From Phycisphaerales bacterium (GTDB taxonomy: Bacteria > Planctomycetota > Phycisphaerae > Phycisphaerales > SM1A02), in NCBI GenBank assembly GCA_029245245.1, contig JAQWPT010000005.1:1-64000 (forward strand): a stretch of 64,000 nucleotides of DNA, in the 5' to 3' direction. The position numbers and the translations under genes are program-made. The notes beneath the pieces were generated by a model. The model did no database searches. It saw nothing but the letters and a program-made list of their open reading frames with translations, and was not told the origin of the DNA. Positions 23,482-31,762 of the stretch are shown piece after piece; the stretch's first letter is position 1; each line of letters opens with the position of its first letter.

Positions 23482-24135
23482 TCAGGGCCGTTCAAGGGCT
23501 TCCTGGCAGGCCGCGGCAAGCAGATCATGCAAAGCGTCCGAGTCCGGAACCGCATCGAGGCATCCCAGAATGGCGTCAATCCGACGCTCAACCTCCTGCT
23601 CGGGGTTGATGCGTTCCAAGGCTGCCTGGGCCAGAGCATCCAACGATGACTGGAACCAGGTGGCCGTGGGCTTTCGTTCGTTCGCCGGGGCCTTGACCTG
23701 GGTGCGGACCGTCGTGCCCGGGGCGATGGCGACGACGGGCACGAGGCCGGTCGACGTCGTTGGTTCCCGGCACAGGACCAGGACCGGGATCTCGTCCTCG
23801 ATGCACTGGAGCCGGACACGCCTGGCATCGGCCCCCACGCGGGGGGGCTGGATGAGGTACCGGCCCGAGGAGAACTCCATGTCCTCGGGGATCTCCTCGT
23901 CGAGGAACCGGACCGCTCCCTTGACGAGGCTGCTGCTGCGACGACCACACCGTGCATCCCGGAGGGTCCCCGCCACATCGATCATTGCGGCCCAGTCGGA
24001 GCGGGCTCGACAGGATGTCAGCGCCTTCAGAGCCTTGGCTTCGGCATCAAACCATGCCTGTGCTTCCAGAGCCTCGGAGGCTTTGCGCACCAGTTCCTCG
24101 GTCTGTCGTGTTCGTCCGGGTCCGTCCATCATCAT
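23482..24135 (-). CDS. unknown protein with N-terminal TPR-like helices
   Basis: A 217-residue soluble protein. The first about 70 residues are helical (RKASEALEAQAWFDAEAKALKALT), like a TPR pair. The middle part is beta-rich with hydrophobic strands (EIPVLVLCREP, GLVPVVAIAPGTTVRTQV). The C-terminal helix bundle is rich in Ala, Leu and Glu. No signal peptide, no catalytic motif and no family recognised. Three consecutive ATGs open the reading frame. It lies 30 bases downstream of the next gene on the same strand, so the two probably form an operon. Confidence 0.65.
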   Translation of the reverse strand: MMMDGPGRTRQTEELVRKASEALEAQAWFDAEAKALKALTSCRARSDWAAMIDVAGTLRDARCGRRSSSLVKGAVRFLDEEIPEDMEFSSGRYLIQPPRVGADARRVRLQCIEDEIPVLVLCREPTTSTGLVPVVAIAPGTTVRTQVKAPANERKPTATWFQSSLDALAQAALERINPEQEVERRIDAILGCLDAVPDSDALHDLLAAACQEALERP

Positions 24136-24165
24136 GTGGTCTCGATCGACATCGCCCGAGGCGGG

Positions 24166-24789
24166 TCAGTTGGTGTAGGCCTCGGCAATTTCCTCGGCAA
24201 CCGCCTGGTTCCCGAAACTCATGCGTACGCCACCGGCGGGCACGATTTCGAGGGCGACAGGAACACCTGCCGTGATCATCGTCAATCCCTGATCGGGTTT
24301 GTCCGAATCATGCATGAGCGCCTTGGTCAGGTCGCAGAGCAGGTGCAGGTCGACGGCGTCAGCCAGCAGTGGATCACGGGTATTCAGTTCAACGGAAGCA
24401 GCCGCATCCACGGCCTGCCACTCCTCGTTGCTGGCGAGGCTGAATGCGACGACATCGAAGATGCTGCGCCACTTGCCCACGGGGATGAGAATGATCTGGT
24501 TGTGATGAAGTTTGTGCAGGATGGAGTCGATTACGCCGGCCACGTTCTCGGCCGGGATGTCGATGATGGTCGCACCACTTCGGGGTTCGACATCACTCTC
24601 AGGGATCGAGAGGTGGCAGTGTGCCACGGCGACCTCGTCGGACATCGCACAATACACGTGTTCTTCGTCCTGGGACGACTGGGTAATGCCATGACTGCGC
24701 AGCAGTTCGGCCACCTCGTCCTTGGAAATGAATTCCACCTTTGAATACTCCGCCTGGTTCCGGGCTTCTTCCTTGTTGCCGTCATTCAA
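24166..24789 (-). CDS. unknown protein, 207 residues
   Basis: An acidic soluble protein without signal peptide. It contains KVEFISKDEVAELLRSHGI near the N-terminus, a strand-rich centre (ATIIDIPAENVAGVIDSILHKL, QIILIPVGKWRSIFDVVAF), and a segment LHLLCDLTKALMHDSDKP. I do not recognise a family. It is divergent from the arginine-phosphatase-like gene (92 bases apart) and upstream of the preceding unknown gene. Confidence 0.62.
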   Translation of the reverse strand: MNDGNKEEARNQAEYSKVEFISKDEVAELLRSHGITQSSQDEEHVYCAMSDEVAVAHCHLSIPESDVEPRSGATIIDIPAENVAGVIDSILHKLHHNQIILIPVGKWRSIFDVVAFSLASNEEWQAVDAAASVELNTRDPLLADAVDLHLLCDLTKALMHDSDKPDQGLTMITAGVPVALEIVPAGGVRMSFGNQAVAEEIAEAYTN

Positions 24790-24881
24790 CAGGAACCGGG
24801 GTGAGAATGCAAGCCTGCAGAAGGTCTCATTTCATGCGGTATCATTCCGGGGTTGACGAGGCTCCCCTGCAGGCCAACTTT

Positions 24882-25334
24882 ATGCGCACCATTCTCTTCA
24901 TTTGTACCGGGAACACCTGCCGAAGCCCCCTGGCCGAAGGCATCGCCAGATCCCTGCTGAAGGATCGAAGTGACGAGGTCTTCGTCGCCTCGGCCGGTGT
25001 GGCGGCCATGGAAGGGTCCCCCACGTCGGTGGAAACACTGGCGACTCTTGCCAGTCACGGCATCGAGTACGAGGGGCGATCGAATATCCTGACCCCGGAC
25101 ATGATCCGCAATGCGTCCCATGTTCTGTGCATGACCGAGTCGCACGCGAAGGTGGCCAGGGCAATGGTCGAAGGCGAACCCCGGGTCCAGTCCAGGATCC
25201 AGGTTCTCGATCCGGATCGCGACCTCCTGGATCCCATCGGGCAGGGTCAGGCGGTCTACGATGCCCTTGCCGATCAACTGCTGGGTCTGCTGCCGGATCG
25301 ACTGGACACCTTGTTGAAGGAGGAGGTGGAATGA
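24882..25334 (+). CDS. low-molecular-weight phosphatase, predicted protein-arginine phosphatase (YwlE-like)
   Basis: A 150-residue LMW phosphatase. The P-loop is CTGNTCRS (Cys8-Ser15) and the general acid DP lies in DRDLLDPIGQG. In tyrosine phosphatases the P-loop usually reads C(L/V)GN(I)CRS. The Thr at position 12 matches Thr11 of B. subtilis YwlE, the residue credited with selecting phosphoarginine. It overlaps rpiB by four bases, and B. subtilis ywlE is also next to its rpiB. Phosphoarginine is thus the likeliest substrate, but activity on phosphotyrosine is not excluded. The ATG at 24882 is the family start; the longer in-frame extension has no homology. Confidence 0.88.
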   Translation: MRTILFICTGNTCRSPLAEGIARSLLKDRSDEVFVASAGVAAMEGSPTSVETLATLASHGIEYEGRSNILTPDMIRNASHVLCMTESHAKVARAMVEGEPRVQSRIQVLDPDRDLLDPIGQGQAVYDALADQLLGLLPDRLDTLLKEEVE

Positions 25335-25807
25335 CTGGACCAGGGAAGACCATCGTCATCGGATCCGATCACCGGGGGTTCGAGGTCATCGACACCATTC
25401 GCGATCACCTGGCAACGAAGGGGTGGACTGTCGAGGTGGCGGTGCGACCCTGCGGCGACGATCCCAAGGTCGACTACCCGGATCCTGCCGCCGAAGTGGC
25501 TTCAGCCGTTCGTGATGGACGCGCGGCCCGGGGCATACTCGTCTGCGGCAGTGGCATCGGGATGTCGATCGCGGCCAACAAGATCCAGGGCGTTCGTGCC
25601 GCCCTCGTGCATGATGCGACCGGAGCAGAAATGAGTCGTCGGCACAATGACGCCAACGTCCTGTGCATGGGAGCCGACGTGGTGGACACGCCGACGATGG
25701 AAACGCTGATCGATCTCTGGTTGGAAACCGGGTTCGAGGGCGGTCGTCATGCAGGGCGAGTGGACAAGATCTCCGGCCTGGAAGCCGTGACTGATTCCTC
25801 GACGTGA
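25331..25807 (+). CDS. rpiB: ribose-5-phosphate isomerase B
   Basis: Interconverts ribose 5-phosphate and ribulose 5-phosphate. The 158 residues match the RpiB/LacAB fold: IGSDHRGFEVIDTI at the N-terminus, catalytic Cys in VCGSGIGMSIAANK, and GAEMSRRHNDANVLCMGADV. An AGGAGGTGG sits immediately upstream of the ATG, within the end of the phosphatase gene, and the ATGA overlap couples the two. The stop overlaps the thiE GTG by four bases. It works with the transketolase at 43 kb in the pentose phosphate pathway. Confidence 0.95.
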   Translation: MTGPGKTIVIGSDHRGFEVIDTIRDHLATKGWTVEVAVRPCGDDPKVDYPDPAAEVASAVRDGRAARGILVCGSGIGMSIAANKIQGVRAALVHDATGAEMSRRHNDANVLCMGADVVDTPTMETLIDLWLETGFEGGRHAGRVDKISGLEAVTDSST

Positions 25808-26844
25808 GCATTCCACGCACCATCGATGCCAGTCTGAACCGCCTCGCCGAGGGGTTGCGGGTGATGGAGGACCTTGCCCGCTACGTGTTCGACGACGCGG
25901 AACTGTCGCGGTCGTGCAAGGAGATCCGGCACGAGGCACGGCGGCTGCCCGATCGGTGGCCGGCCGGCTGGCTGGAGACCGTGCGTGACGTGGCTGGCGA
26001 TGTGGGGACCCGGATCGATGTGTCGGATGAAGGAACACGGGCCGGGCTGTGGGATGTGGCCGTTGCCGCCGGGCACCGGGCCGCGGAAGCCCTGCGCACC
26101 ATCGAGGAACTGACCAAGACCTTCGACGCCGATGCCGCGAGCATGGTCGAGTCGATGCGGTATCGGCTCTACGATCTCGACACACGACTTCGAACCCTGC
26201 TGGCATCGCGCCGTCTTCGCCAGTGGTCGCTGTGCGTGCTGTTGACGGAATCTCGATGTCGCCGTCCATGGCTGGAGGTCGCCGCGGCCGCCATCGAGGC
26301 CGGCGCCGACTGCCTGCAGCTGCGCGAGAAGGAACTCGATGATGCGGACCTCCTGGATCGTGCAAAGCGACTTGTCGACCTCGCCAGGCCTGCCGGGTGC
26401 AGCGTGGTCATCAACGACCGTTTCGACATCGCCCTTGGTGCCGATGCCGACGGGGTGCACCTGGGCTGCGACGATCTGCCGATCGCAACCGTCCGTCGTC
26501 ATGTGGGGAGACAACTGATCATCGGGGCGAGCACGCATGGAATCACCGAGGCGAATGCGGCCATCGCCGCCGGTGCGGATGTCTGTGGTGTCGGGCCGAT
26601 GTATCCAAGTGAGACCAAGTCGAAGCTCAAGGCCGCCGGACCGACCCGACTGGCCGAGTTCATCGGAGCCTGGCCGGAAGTCTCGCACCTGGCCATCGGA
26701 GGCATCGATCCCACCAACCTTCCCGCTCTGCTGGACGCGGGATGCCGAGGTGTTGCGACGTGCGATGCGGTCTGCACGGCACAGGACCCCGCCGGGGTAG
26801 TCCGGGTCATGCTTGAAATGATGCACCAGGCGCTGCCGGCCTGA
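25804..26844 (+). CDS. thiE: thiamine-phosphate synthase with N-terminal extension domain
   Basis: A 346-residue protein. Residues about 137-346 are thiamine-phosphate synthase, joining HMP-PP and thiazole-phosphate. Visible are CLQLREKELDDADLL, VVINDRFDIALGADADGVHLG, GVGPMYPSETKSK (phosphate loop region) and AIGGID. Residues 1-about 130 are an extra helical domain (IPRTIDASLNRLAEGLRVMEDLARYVFDD) also known from cyanobacterial ThiE proteins; its function is not established to my knowledge. It starts with GTG at 25804, overlapping the rpiB stop. Other thiamine genes are absent from the window. Confidence 0.92.
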   Translation: MSIPRTIDASLNRLAEGLRVMEDLARYVFDDAELSRSCKEIRHEARRLPDRWPAGWLETVRDVAGDVGTRIDVSDEGTRAGLWDVAVAAGHRAAEALRTIEELTKTFDADAASMVESMRYRLYDLDTRLRTLLASRRLRQWSLCVLLTESRCRRPWLEVAAAAIEAGADCLQLREKELDDADLLDRAKRLVDLARPAGCSVVINDRFDIALGADADGVHLGCDDLPIATVRRHVGRQLIIGASTHGITEANAAIAAGADVCGVGPMYPSETKSKLKAAGPTRLAEFIGAWPEVSHLAIGGIDPTNLPALLDAGCRGVATCDAVCTAQDPAGVVRVMLEMMHQALPA

Positions 26845-26853
26845 TTCATCGTC

Positions 26854-26859
26854 TATCCT
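26854..26859 (+). promoter_or_regulatory. candidate -10 element (TATCCT) of leaderless promoter
   Basis: TATCCT ends seven bases before the antiporter ATG, again without a Shine-Dalgarno. Confidence 0.4.
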
Positions 26860-26866
26860 CTGTGCC

Positions 26867-28312
26867 ATGCTCAGTGGATTCGCCTACGGACTTCTTGCGT
26901 TTACCAGTACGGGATCGGGAACAAGCCTGGACCCGAGTACGCTGACCGGTGGGGTCACGTTGTTCACGGCACTGATGGCGGTGGCCGTCATCGTGGGCGT
27001 CGGCACGAAGATCATGAAGTTGCCATACACCGTGGCACTCGTCCTGGCGGGGTTGTTCATCGCCATCCTGCAGCGGGCTCCCGTGGGCGCGGAACTTCAT
27101 CCGAATCTCGTCTTCTACATCATCCTCCCCCCTGTCCTGTTTCGGGCCGGCTTGTTGATCGATGTCAAGAGCCTGGGTCGCCACTGGATCCCGGTCTTCC
27201 TGATGACCTTCGCCGGAACGATCCTTACTACCGTCATCGTGGGGTTCGCGATCCACTGGGCCCTCTCGCCTGACCTGATCAGTCCCGGGACCGCCTGGGT
27301 CGCAGCCCTCATGATTGGAGCCATGGTGTCTCCGACCGACCCGGTCTCGGTCATGCCGATCATCCGATCCATCCGACTTCCCAAGAGCATTCGCACCACC
27401 ATCGAGGGCGAGAGCCTGTTCAACGACGGCATCGCTGTCGTCCTGTTCTTCATTCTCTATGGCGCGATCTTCATGCCCATCAGCGAGGTGGTCGGTGGCG
27501 ACGGACCTAATCAATCCCAACCGGTGATCACCGCCGCGACCGCTGCACACGAGCAGCCGATCGTCGGAACCGATGTATCGCTGGTGCACAGTCCCAAATC
27601 CGACTCGGCAGTCGACATCTGGGCCGGCATCATGCTTTTCCTGGGCAACACCGGCATCGGCCTGTGCCTCGGTGGAGTGCTCGGATTGGGGGCGGTCTAC
27701 CTCATGCGGTGGGCCGATGACCCGGTGCTGGAGAACACCATCACGGTCGTATTGGCCTATGGCGCGTTCATCATCGCCTCCAATTGGAGCGCCTCGGGAG
27801 TTGCCGCGGTGATCGTGGCGGGCATCCTTGTGGGCGTGCTTCGGTGCAGCAAGGACAAGGCATTGGAGTCCGAGCGCACCATCGTGACGTTCTGGGAATC
27901 GATCGACTACATCATGAACTCCCTGATTTTCCTGATCGTCGGATTTGAACTGCAGTTCATCGGCGTAGGTACGCTGCTTGAGGAGAAGGTCGTGCTGGCG
28001 GTTCTTGCCGTGTTCGGCGCGATGCTGCTCGCCCGCGCACTGGTCGTCTTTCCCTGCGGCCATTTCAGCAAGGCGTGGAATGCACGTGGAGGAACCATCG
28101 TGTTCTGGGCGGGACTCCGCGGATGCGTCACCCTGGCCCTGGTGCTCGTGCTCCCGGACAACGTCGAGGGGCGGCCTGATGCACTGAAGGAATTCCTGCT
28201 TCCGCTCGTCTTCGGAGTGGTCCTGCTGACTCTGATCCTGCAGGCCACGACCATGCGACCGCTCTTCAAGTTGCTTCGAATCGAGGAACAGGGCGACAGC
28301 GCTGATGCGTGA
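26867..28312 (+). CDS. cation/proton antiporter, CPA1 (NhaP-type) family
   Basis: A 481-residue inner-membrane protein with about twelve hydrophobic segments. The CPA1 hallmarks are FYIILPPVLFRAGLLIDVK, MVSPTDPVSVMPIIR, IEGESLFNDGIAVVLFFIL and the late WAGLRGCVTLALVL. The family exchanges Na+ or K+ for H+ across the membrane; the ion is not decided by sequence. A loop of about 55 residues (VGGDGPNQSQPVITAATAAHEQPIV..) between helices 6 and 7 is longer than usual. The last eight bases overlap the start of the following hydrolase gene. Confidence 0.92.
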   Translation: MLSGFAYGLLAFTSTGSGTSLDPSTLTGGVTLFTALMAVAVIVGVGTKIMKLPYTVALVLAGLFIAILQRAPVGAELHPNLVFYIILPPVLFRAGLLIDVKSLGRHWIPVFLMTFAGTILTTVIVGFAIHWALSPDLISPGTAWVAALMIGAMVSPTDPVSVMPIIRSIRLPKSIRTTIEGESLFNDGIAVVLFFILYGAIFMPISEVVGGDGPNQSQPVITAATAAHEQPIVGTDVSLVHSPKSDSAVDIWAGIMLFLGNTGIGLCLGGVLGLGAVYLMRWADDPVLENTITVVLAYGAFIIASNWSASGVAAVIVAGILVGVLRCSKDKALESERTIVTFWESIDYIMNSLIFLIVGFELQFIGVGTLLEEKVVLAVLAVFGAMLLARALVVFPCGHFSKAWNARGGTIVFWAGLRGCVTLALVLVLPDNVEGRPDALKEFLLPLVFGVVLLTLILQATTMRPLFKLLRIEEQGDSADA

Positions 28313-29132
28313 CGTCGAGTGCATCGTGCTCGGCAGCGGGACGTCGGCCGGCGTACCGGCCATCGGCTGTACCTGTGAAGTCTGTCGGAGCGAAGATCCC
28401 CGTGATGTCCGGACGAGGACAAGCGGTGCGATACGCTTCACCGATGCCGAGGGACAGTCGAGAACCATCCTGGTGGACACCTCCCCGGACCTGCGGCAGC
28501 AGGCGCTTCGGGAGGGACTGGATCGGTGTGACGGCATCGTCTTCACCCACCACCACGTCGATCACCTGTTCGGACTCGACGAGGTACGCCGGTTCAACGC
28601 CGTCATGAAGGCGCCGATTGATGTCTACGCGGAGGAACGGACGTTGGTGAACATCCACCGCGTCTATCCACACATCTTCGAAGCCGAGAAGAACATCAAT
28701 CCATCCTTCGTCGCGACGCTTCTTCCCCACCAGTTGAACTGCTTTGATCCCATCCATCTGCACGGTCTGCGCATCACACCTCTGCGGTTTCTCCATGGAC
28801 GCCTGCCGATTCTCGGGTATCGATTCGATGCGGAGGACCCGGTGGATTCCGGGACGGACTCCCCCTTGCCGATGGCGTGGTGCACCGATGTGTCCGCCAT
28901 CCCCCCGGAGACCTGGCCGCACCTCGTGGGCCTCAAGACGCTGTTCCTGGACATGCTGCGGCGCCGATCCCATCCCACCCACATGACCCTGCAGGAGGCG
29001 GTGAGCACGGCTTCCCGGATCGAGGCGGAGCAGACATGGTTCATCCATATGGCCCATGAGATCTCCCATGCCCAGGTCGATGCTGAATTGCCTCCGGGAA
29101 TGGGGCTTGCATGGGACGGGCTGCGAGCCTGA
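28305..29132 (+). CDS. metallo-beta-lactamase-fold hydrolase, PhnP-like
   Basis: A 275-residue metallohydrolase. It starts CIVLGSGTSAGVPAIGC and has an N-terminal cysteine zinc site (GCTCEVC), then the active-site THHHVDHLFGLDE. Downstream metal ligands are in LRFLHGRLP, WCTDVS and FIHMAHEISH. This layout is that of PhnP (5-phospho-ribose 1,2-cyclic phosphate phosphodiesterase) and its close relatives. There are no phn genes in the window, so a general cyclic-phosphodiesterase role is as likely. It overlaps the end of the antiporter gene by eight bases. Confidence 0.88.
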   Translation: MRDVECIVLGSGTSAGVPAIGCTCEVCRSEDPRDVRTRTSGAIRFTDAEGQSRTILVDTSPDLRQQALREGLDRCDGIVFTHHHVDHLFGLDEVRRFNAVMKAPIDVYAEERTLVNIHRVYPHIFEAEKNINPSFVATLLPHQLNCFDPIHLHGLRITPLRFLHGRLPILGYRFDAEDPVDSGTDSPLPMAWCTDVSAIPPETWPHLVGLKTLFLDMLRRRSHPTHMTLQEAVSTASRIEAEQTWFIHMAHEISHAQVDAELPPGMGLAWDGLRA

Positions 29133-29194
29133 GGGCGCCCCGGACCCTCGTCAGGGAGCGCGAAACAGGCGATTCTGCTACACTTCTCCCCCTC

Positions 29195-30076
29195 ATGGCA
29201 CAGTTACGAGTCATCAAGAATCGCATGGGCGCGGTCAAAACGATCGAACGCATCACCAAGACGATGCAGATGATCGCGACCGCCAAGTTCACGGCCGCTT
29301 CCCAGCGTGCGGCCGCTACCAAGCCCTACACGGAGCGCATCAGCGATCTGGTCCACGAGGTTTCCGTGAATGCTCCGGAATACGACTCGCCCCTGGTCAA
29401 GGGGCCGAGTGATCCGGTCAAGCGGGAATACATGCTCGTGATCAGCTCCGATCGCGGCATGTGCGGCGCCTACAACGGCAACATCTTCAAACTGGCCCTC
29501 CAGCACATCCGTGCCTGCAAGGAGGCTGGGATCGAACTGGAGATCGAGGTTTCGGGCAAGAAGGCCGTGAACTTCTTCCGCTTCCAGAGGATTGATGTCC
29601 GTGAACGATATGAGCTCGGCGACAAGCCGGAGTTCGAGGCCGTCGAGCAGATCGCTGACAAGGTGATTTCGGAGTTCGGTGAGGGGCGATACGACGCGGC
29701 CCGCGTCATCTACATGCGCTTCATCAGCAACTCGCAGCAGGTCCCGACGGTGACCCAGTTGCTGCCCATGGGACGCCCCGAGGAAGAGGGCTCCGCATCC
29801 GAGGCCGAAGGCCCGGCTGTTGTCTATGACTTCACGCCGTCCGTTGACGAACTTCTCGATGAACTGCTTCCCCGGATGATCAAGACGGTGCTGTTCCAGT
29901 CCTTCAACGACAGTTCCGTGAGCGAGCAGATGATGCGGATGGTCGCGATGAAGGCGGCGACTGAGAATGCCAAGGACTTTGGTCGAACACTCAAGCGGAA
30001 GTTCAACCGCGCTCGCCAGAGCCAGATCACAACCGAGTTGACGGAGATCATCTCCGGCGCTGCGGCACTCGAATAG
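29195..30076 (+). CDS. atpG: ATP synthase F1 subunit gamma
   Basis: The central rotor subunit of F1, 293 residues. The N-terminal helix is LRVIKNRMGAVKTIERITKTMQMIA; the central DRGMCGAYN and the C-terminal helix RMVAMKAATENAKDFGRTLKRKFNRARQSQITTELTEIISGAAAL (signature AMKAATENA) are all present. The ATG at 29195 gives the family start. Neither atpA, atpD nor atpC is adjacent; the neighbours are the PhnP-like gene and a cobalamin adenosyltransferase. A TACACT sits 10 bases before the ATG. It may be the only gamma gene displaced from the atp cluster or a second copy; the window cannot decide. Confidence 0.95.
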   Translation: MAQLRVIKNRMGAVKTIERITKTMQMIATAKFTAASQRAAATKPYTERISDLVHEVSVNAPEYDSPLVKGPSDPVKREYMLVISSDRGMCGAYNGNIFKLALQHIRACKEAGIELEIEVSGKKAVNFFRFQRIDVRERYELGDKPEFEAVEQIADKVISEFGEGRYDAARVIYMRFISNSQQVPTVTQLLPMGRPEEEGSASEAEGPAVVYDFTPSVDELLDELLPRMIKTVLFQSFNDSSVSEQMMRMVAMKAATENAKDFGRTLKRKFNRARQSQITTELTEIISGAAALE

Positions 30077-30116
30077 CACTTCGCTCGCGGATGCGGCTGC
30101 GGTGATCGTCGCACGG

Positions 30117-30122
30117 TACAAT
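30117..30122 (+). promoter_or_regulatory. candidate -10 element (TACAAT) of leaderless promoter
   Basis: TACAAT is followed by six bases (CGGCCC) and the adenosyltransferase ATG; there is no Shine-Dalgarno. The stop of atpG is 40 bases upstream, so the gene appears to have its own promoter. Confidence 0.55.
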
Positions 30123-30128
30123 CGGCCC

Positions 30129-30689
30129 ATGGCAAAGCTCTATACACGAACCGGAGACGATGGCAGCACCGGCCTGTTTGGTGGTGACCGTGTATCCAAG
30201 CACTGCATCCGGGTCGACGCCTACGGACAGGCCGATGAGGCCAATGCGGCCCTTGGCCTGTGCGCCTCCGCCTGCGGATCCGGAGACGAGCGTCTTCTTG
30301 AGATTCTGCACCAGTTGCAGTCGAGGTTGTTCGATCTTGGTGCCGACCTGGCCACGCCTTCGAGTTCGCCGCACGCCGACAAGGTGGCGCGGATGTCGGC
30401 AACGATGGTGGAGCAGATGGAGCAATGGATCGACGAGATCGATGACGGGAACACGCCCATGACTTCGTTCGTCATGCCCGGTGGTTGCGAACTGGCTGCT
30501 CGCCTGCACCTGGCCCGCACCATCACACGACGGTGTGAACGGTCCATGATCGAACTGGCCTCCGAAGAGGAGGTCAACAAGCAGTCGCTGGTGTGGATCA
30601 ACCGCCTGAGCGACCTGTTGTTCGCAATGGCCAGGGCTTCCAATCGGCTTCACGGGGTCGATGACGTTCCCTGGCATCCGGCGGGTTGA
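30129..30689 (+). CDS. cob(I)alamin adenosyltransferase, PduO type
   Basis: Transfers the adenosyl group of ATP to cobalt to make coenzyme B12. The 186 residues include the PduO signature KLYTRTGDDGSTGLFGGDRV (2-21), DAYGQADEANAALG, FVMPGGCELAARLHLARTITRRCER, and NRLSDLLFAMAR. The ATG at 30129 is chosen over one nine codons upstream because the family begins here. It has its own TACAAT hexamer six bases upstream. No B12-dependent enzyme is adjacent. Confidence 0.95.
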   Translation: MAKLYTRTGDDGSTGLFGGDRVSKHCIRVDAYGQADEANAALGLCASACGSGDERLLEILHQLQSRLFDLGADLATPSSSPHADKVARMSATMVEQMEQWIDEIDDGNTPMTSFVMPGGCELAARLHLARTITRRCERSMIELASEEEVNKQSLVWINRLSDLLFAMARASNRLHGVDDVPWHPAG

Positions 30690-30745
30690 AGCACCGCTTG
30701 CAGCCTCGTATCCTGCCCATCTCACCCCAAGAAGGACCCTGATCA

Positions 30746-31759
30746 ATGGCTATTCGCATCGGTATCAATGGATTTGGTCGAATCGGACGGCTCGTCTACC
30801 GGGAAGCGGTACGACGGGGGAACTTTGAAGTCGTTGCGATCAATGATCTCGTTCCGGCTCACAATCTCGCCTACCTCCTGACCTACGACACGATGCACGG
30901 TCGCTTCGACCATGTCGTCCGTGCCGAGGGTGAAAATCTGGTGTGCGCGGCTCACAGCACGAAGTGCCTCAGTGAACGCGACCCGGCAAGTCTGGGCTGG
31001 GGTGATCTCGGGGTCGACTACGTGGTGGAATCCACCGGCCTGTTCACCAAGGGCCCCGATGCCGCCAAGCACCTGGAGGCCGGAGCACGACGGGTGCTCA
31101 TCTCCGCTCCCACCAAGACCCCCGACGAGGTGCCGACCTTCGTGCACAAGGTCAATTGCGACCAGTATGACCCGGCCAGCCACAGGATCATCTCCAATGC
31201 ATCCTGCACGACGAACTGCCTTGCGCCGATCACCAAGGTCATCCTCGACGAGTTCGGCCTGGCCGAAGGACTCATGACGACGATCCATGCCGCGACGGCG
31301 ACCCAGCCGACGCAGGACGGTCCGTCAAAGAAGGATCTTCGCGGAGGTCGCAACGCCTACATGAACATCATTCCCGCCAGCACCGGCGCCGCCAAGGCTG
31401 TCGCCCTGTGCCTGCCGGCGGTCAAGGGCAGGCTCACCGGCATGGCCTTCCGGGTCCCCACGGCGGACGTCTCGGTGGTCGACCTGACCTTCAAGACCGA
31501 GCAGACCACCAGCCTCGATGCAATCAATGCGGCAATGAAGGCCGCTTCCGAAGGCCCGATGCACGGCGTACTCGGCTACACCGAGGACCCGGTCGTCTCC
31601 AGCGACTTCCTCAGCGATCCGCACAGCAGCATCTACGATGCGACGGCGGGGATCGAACTCAACGATGGTTTCTTCAAGATCGTGAGCTGGTACGACAACG
31701 AGTCCGGATATTCGAACCGCTGTCTCGACATGCTCGAACTGATGGCTTCGAAGGATTGA
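30746..31759 (+). CDS. gap: glyceraldehyde-3-phosphate dehydrogenase, type I
   Basis: A 337-residue NAD-type GAPDH. The start [19 protein letters not shown] is the Rossmann motif, and the Asp after strand 2 (AINDL) favours NAD+. The active-site Cys is in [12 protein letters not shown]. The His is in TIHAATATQ; the common AYT is AAT, as in E. coli GapA (ATT). [12 protein letters not shown] closes the enzyme. The start follows AAGAAGGA, and a TATCCT about 35 bases upstream of the ATG makes a normal leadered promoter. The gene ends four bases before the stop of the convergent ion-channel gene. Confidence 0.98.
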   Translation: MAIRIGINGFGRIGRLVYREAVRRGNFEVVAINDLVPAHNLAYLLTYDTMHGRFDHVVRAEGENLVCAAHSTKCLSERDPASLGWGDLGVDYVVESTGLFTKGPDAAKHLEAGARRVLISAPTKTPDEVPTFVHKVNCDQYDPASHRIISNASCTTNCLAPITKVILDEFGLAEGLMTTIHAATATQPTQDGPSKKDLRGGRNAYMNIIPASTGAAKAVALCLPAVKGRLTGMAFRVPTADVSVVDLTFKTEQTTSLDAINAAMKAASEGPMHGVLGYTEDPVVSSDFLSDPHSSIYDATAGIELNDGFFKIVSWYDNESGYSNRCLDMLELMASKD

Positions 31760-31762
31760 TCT

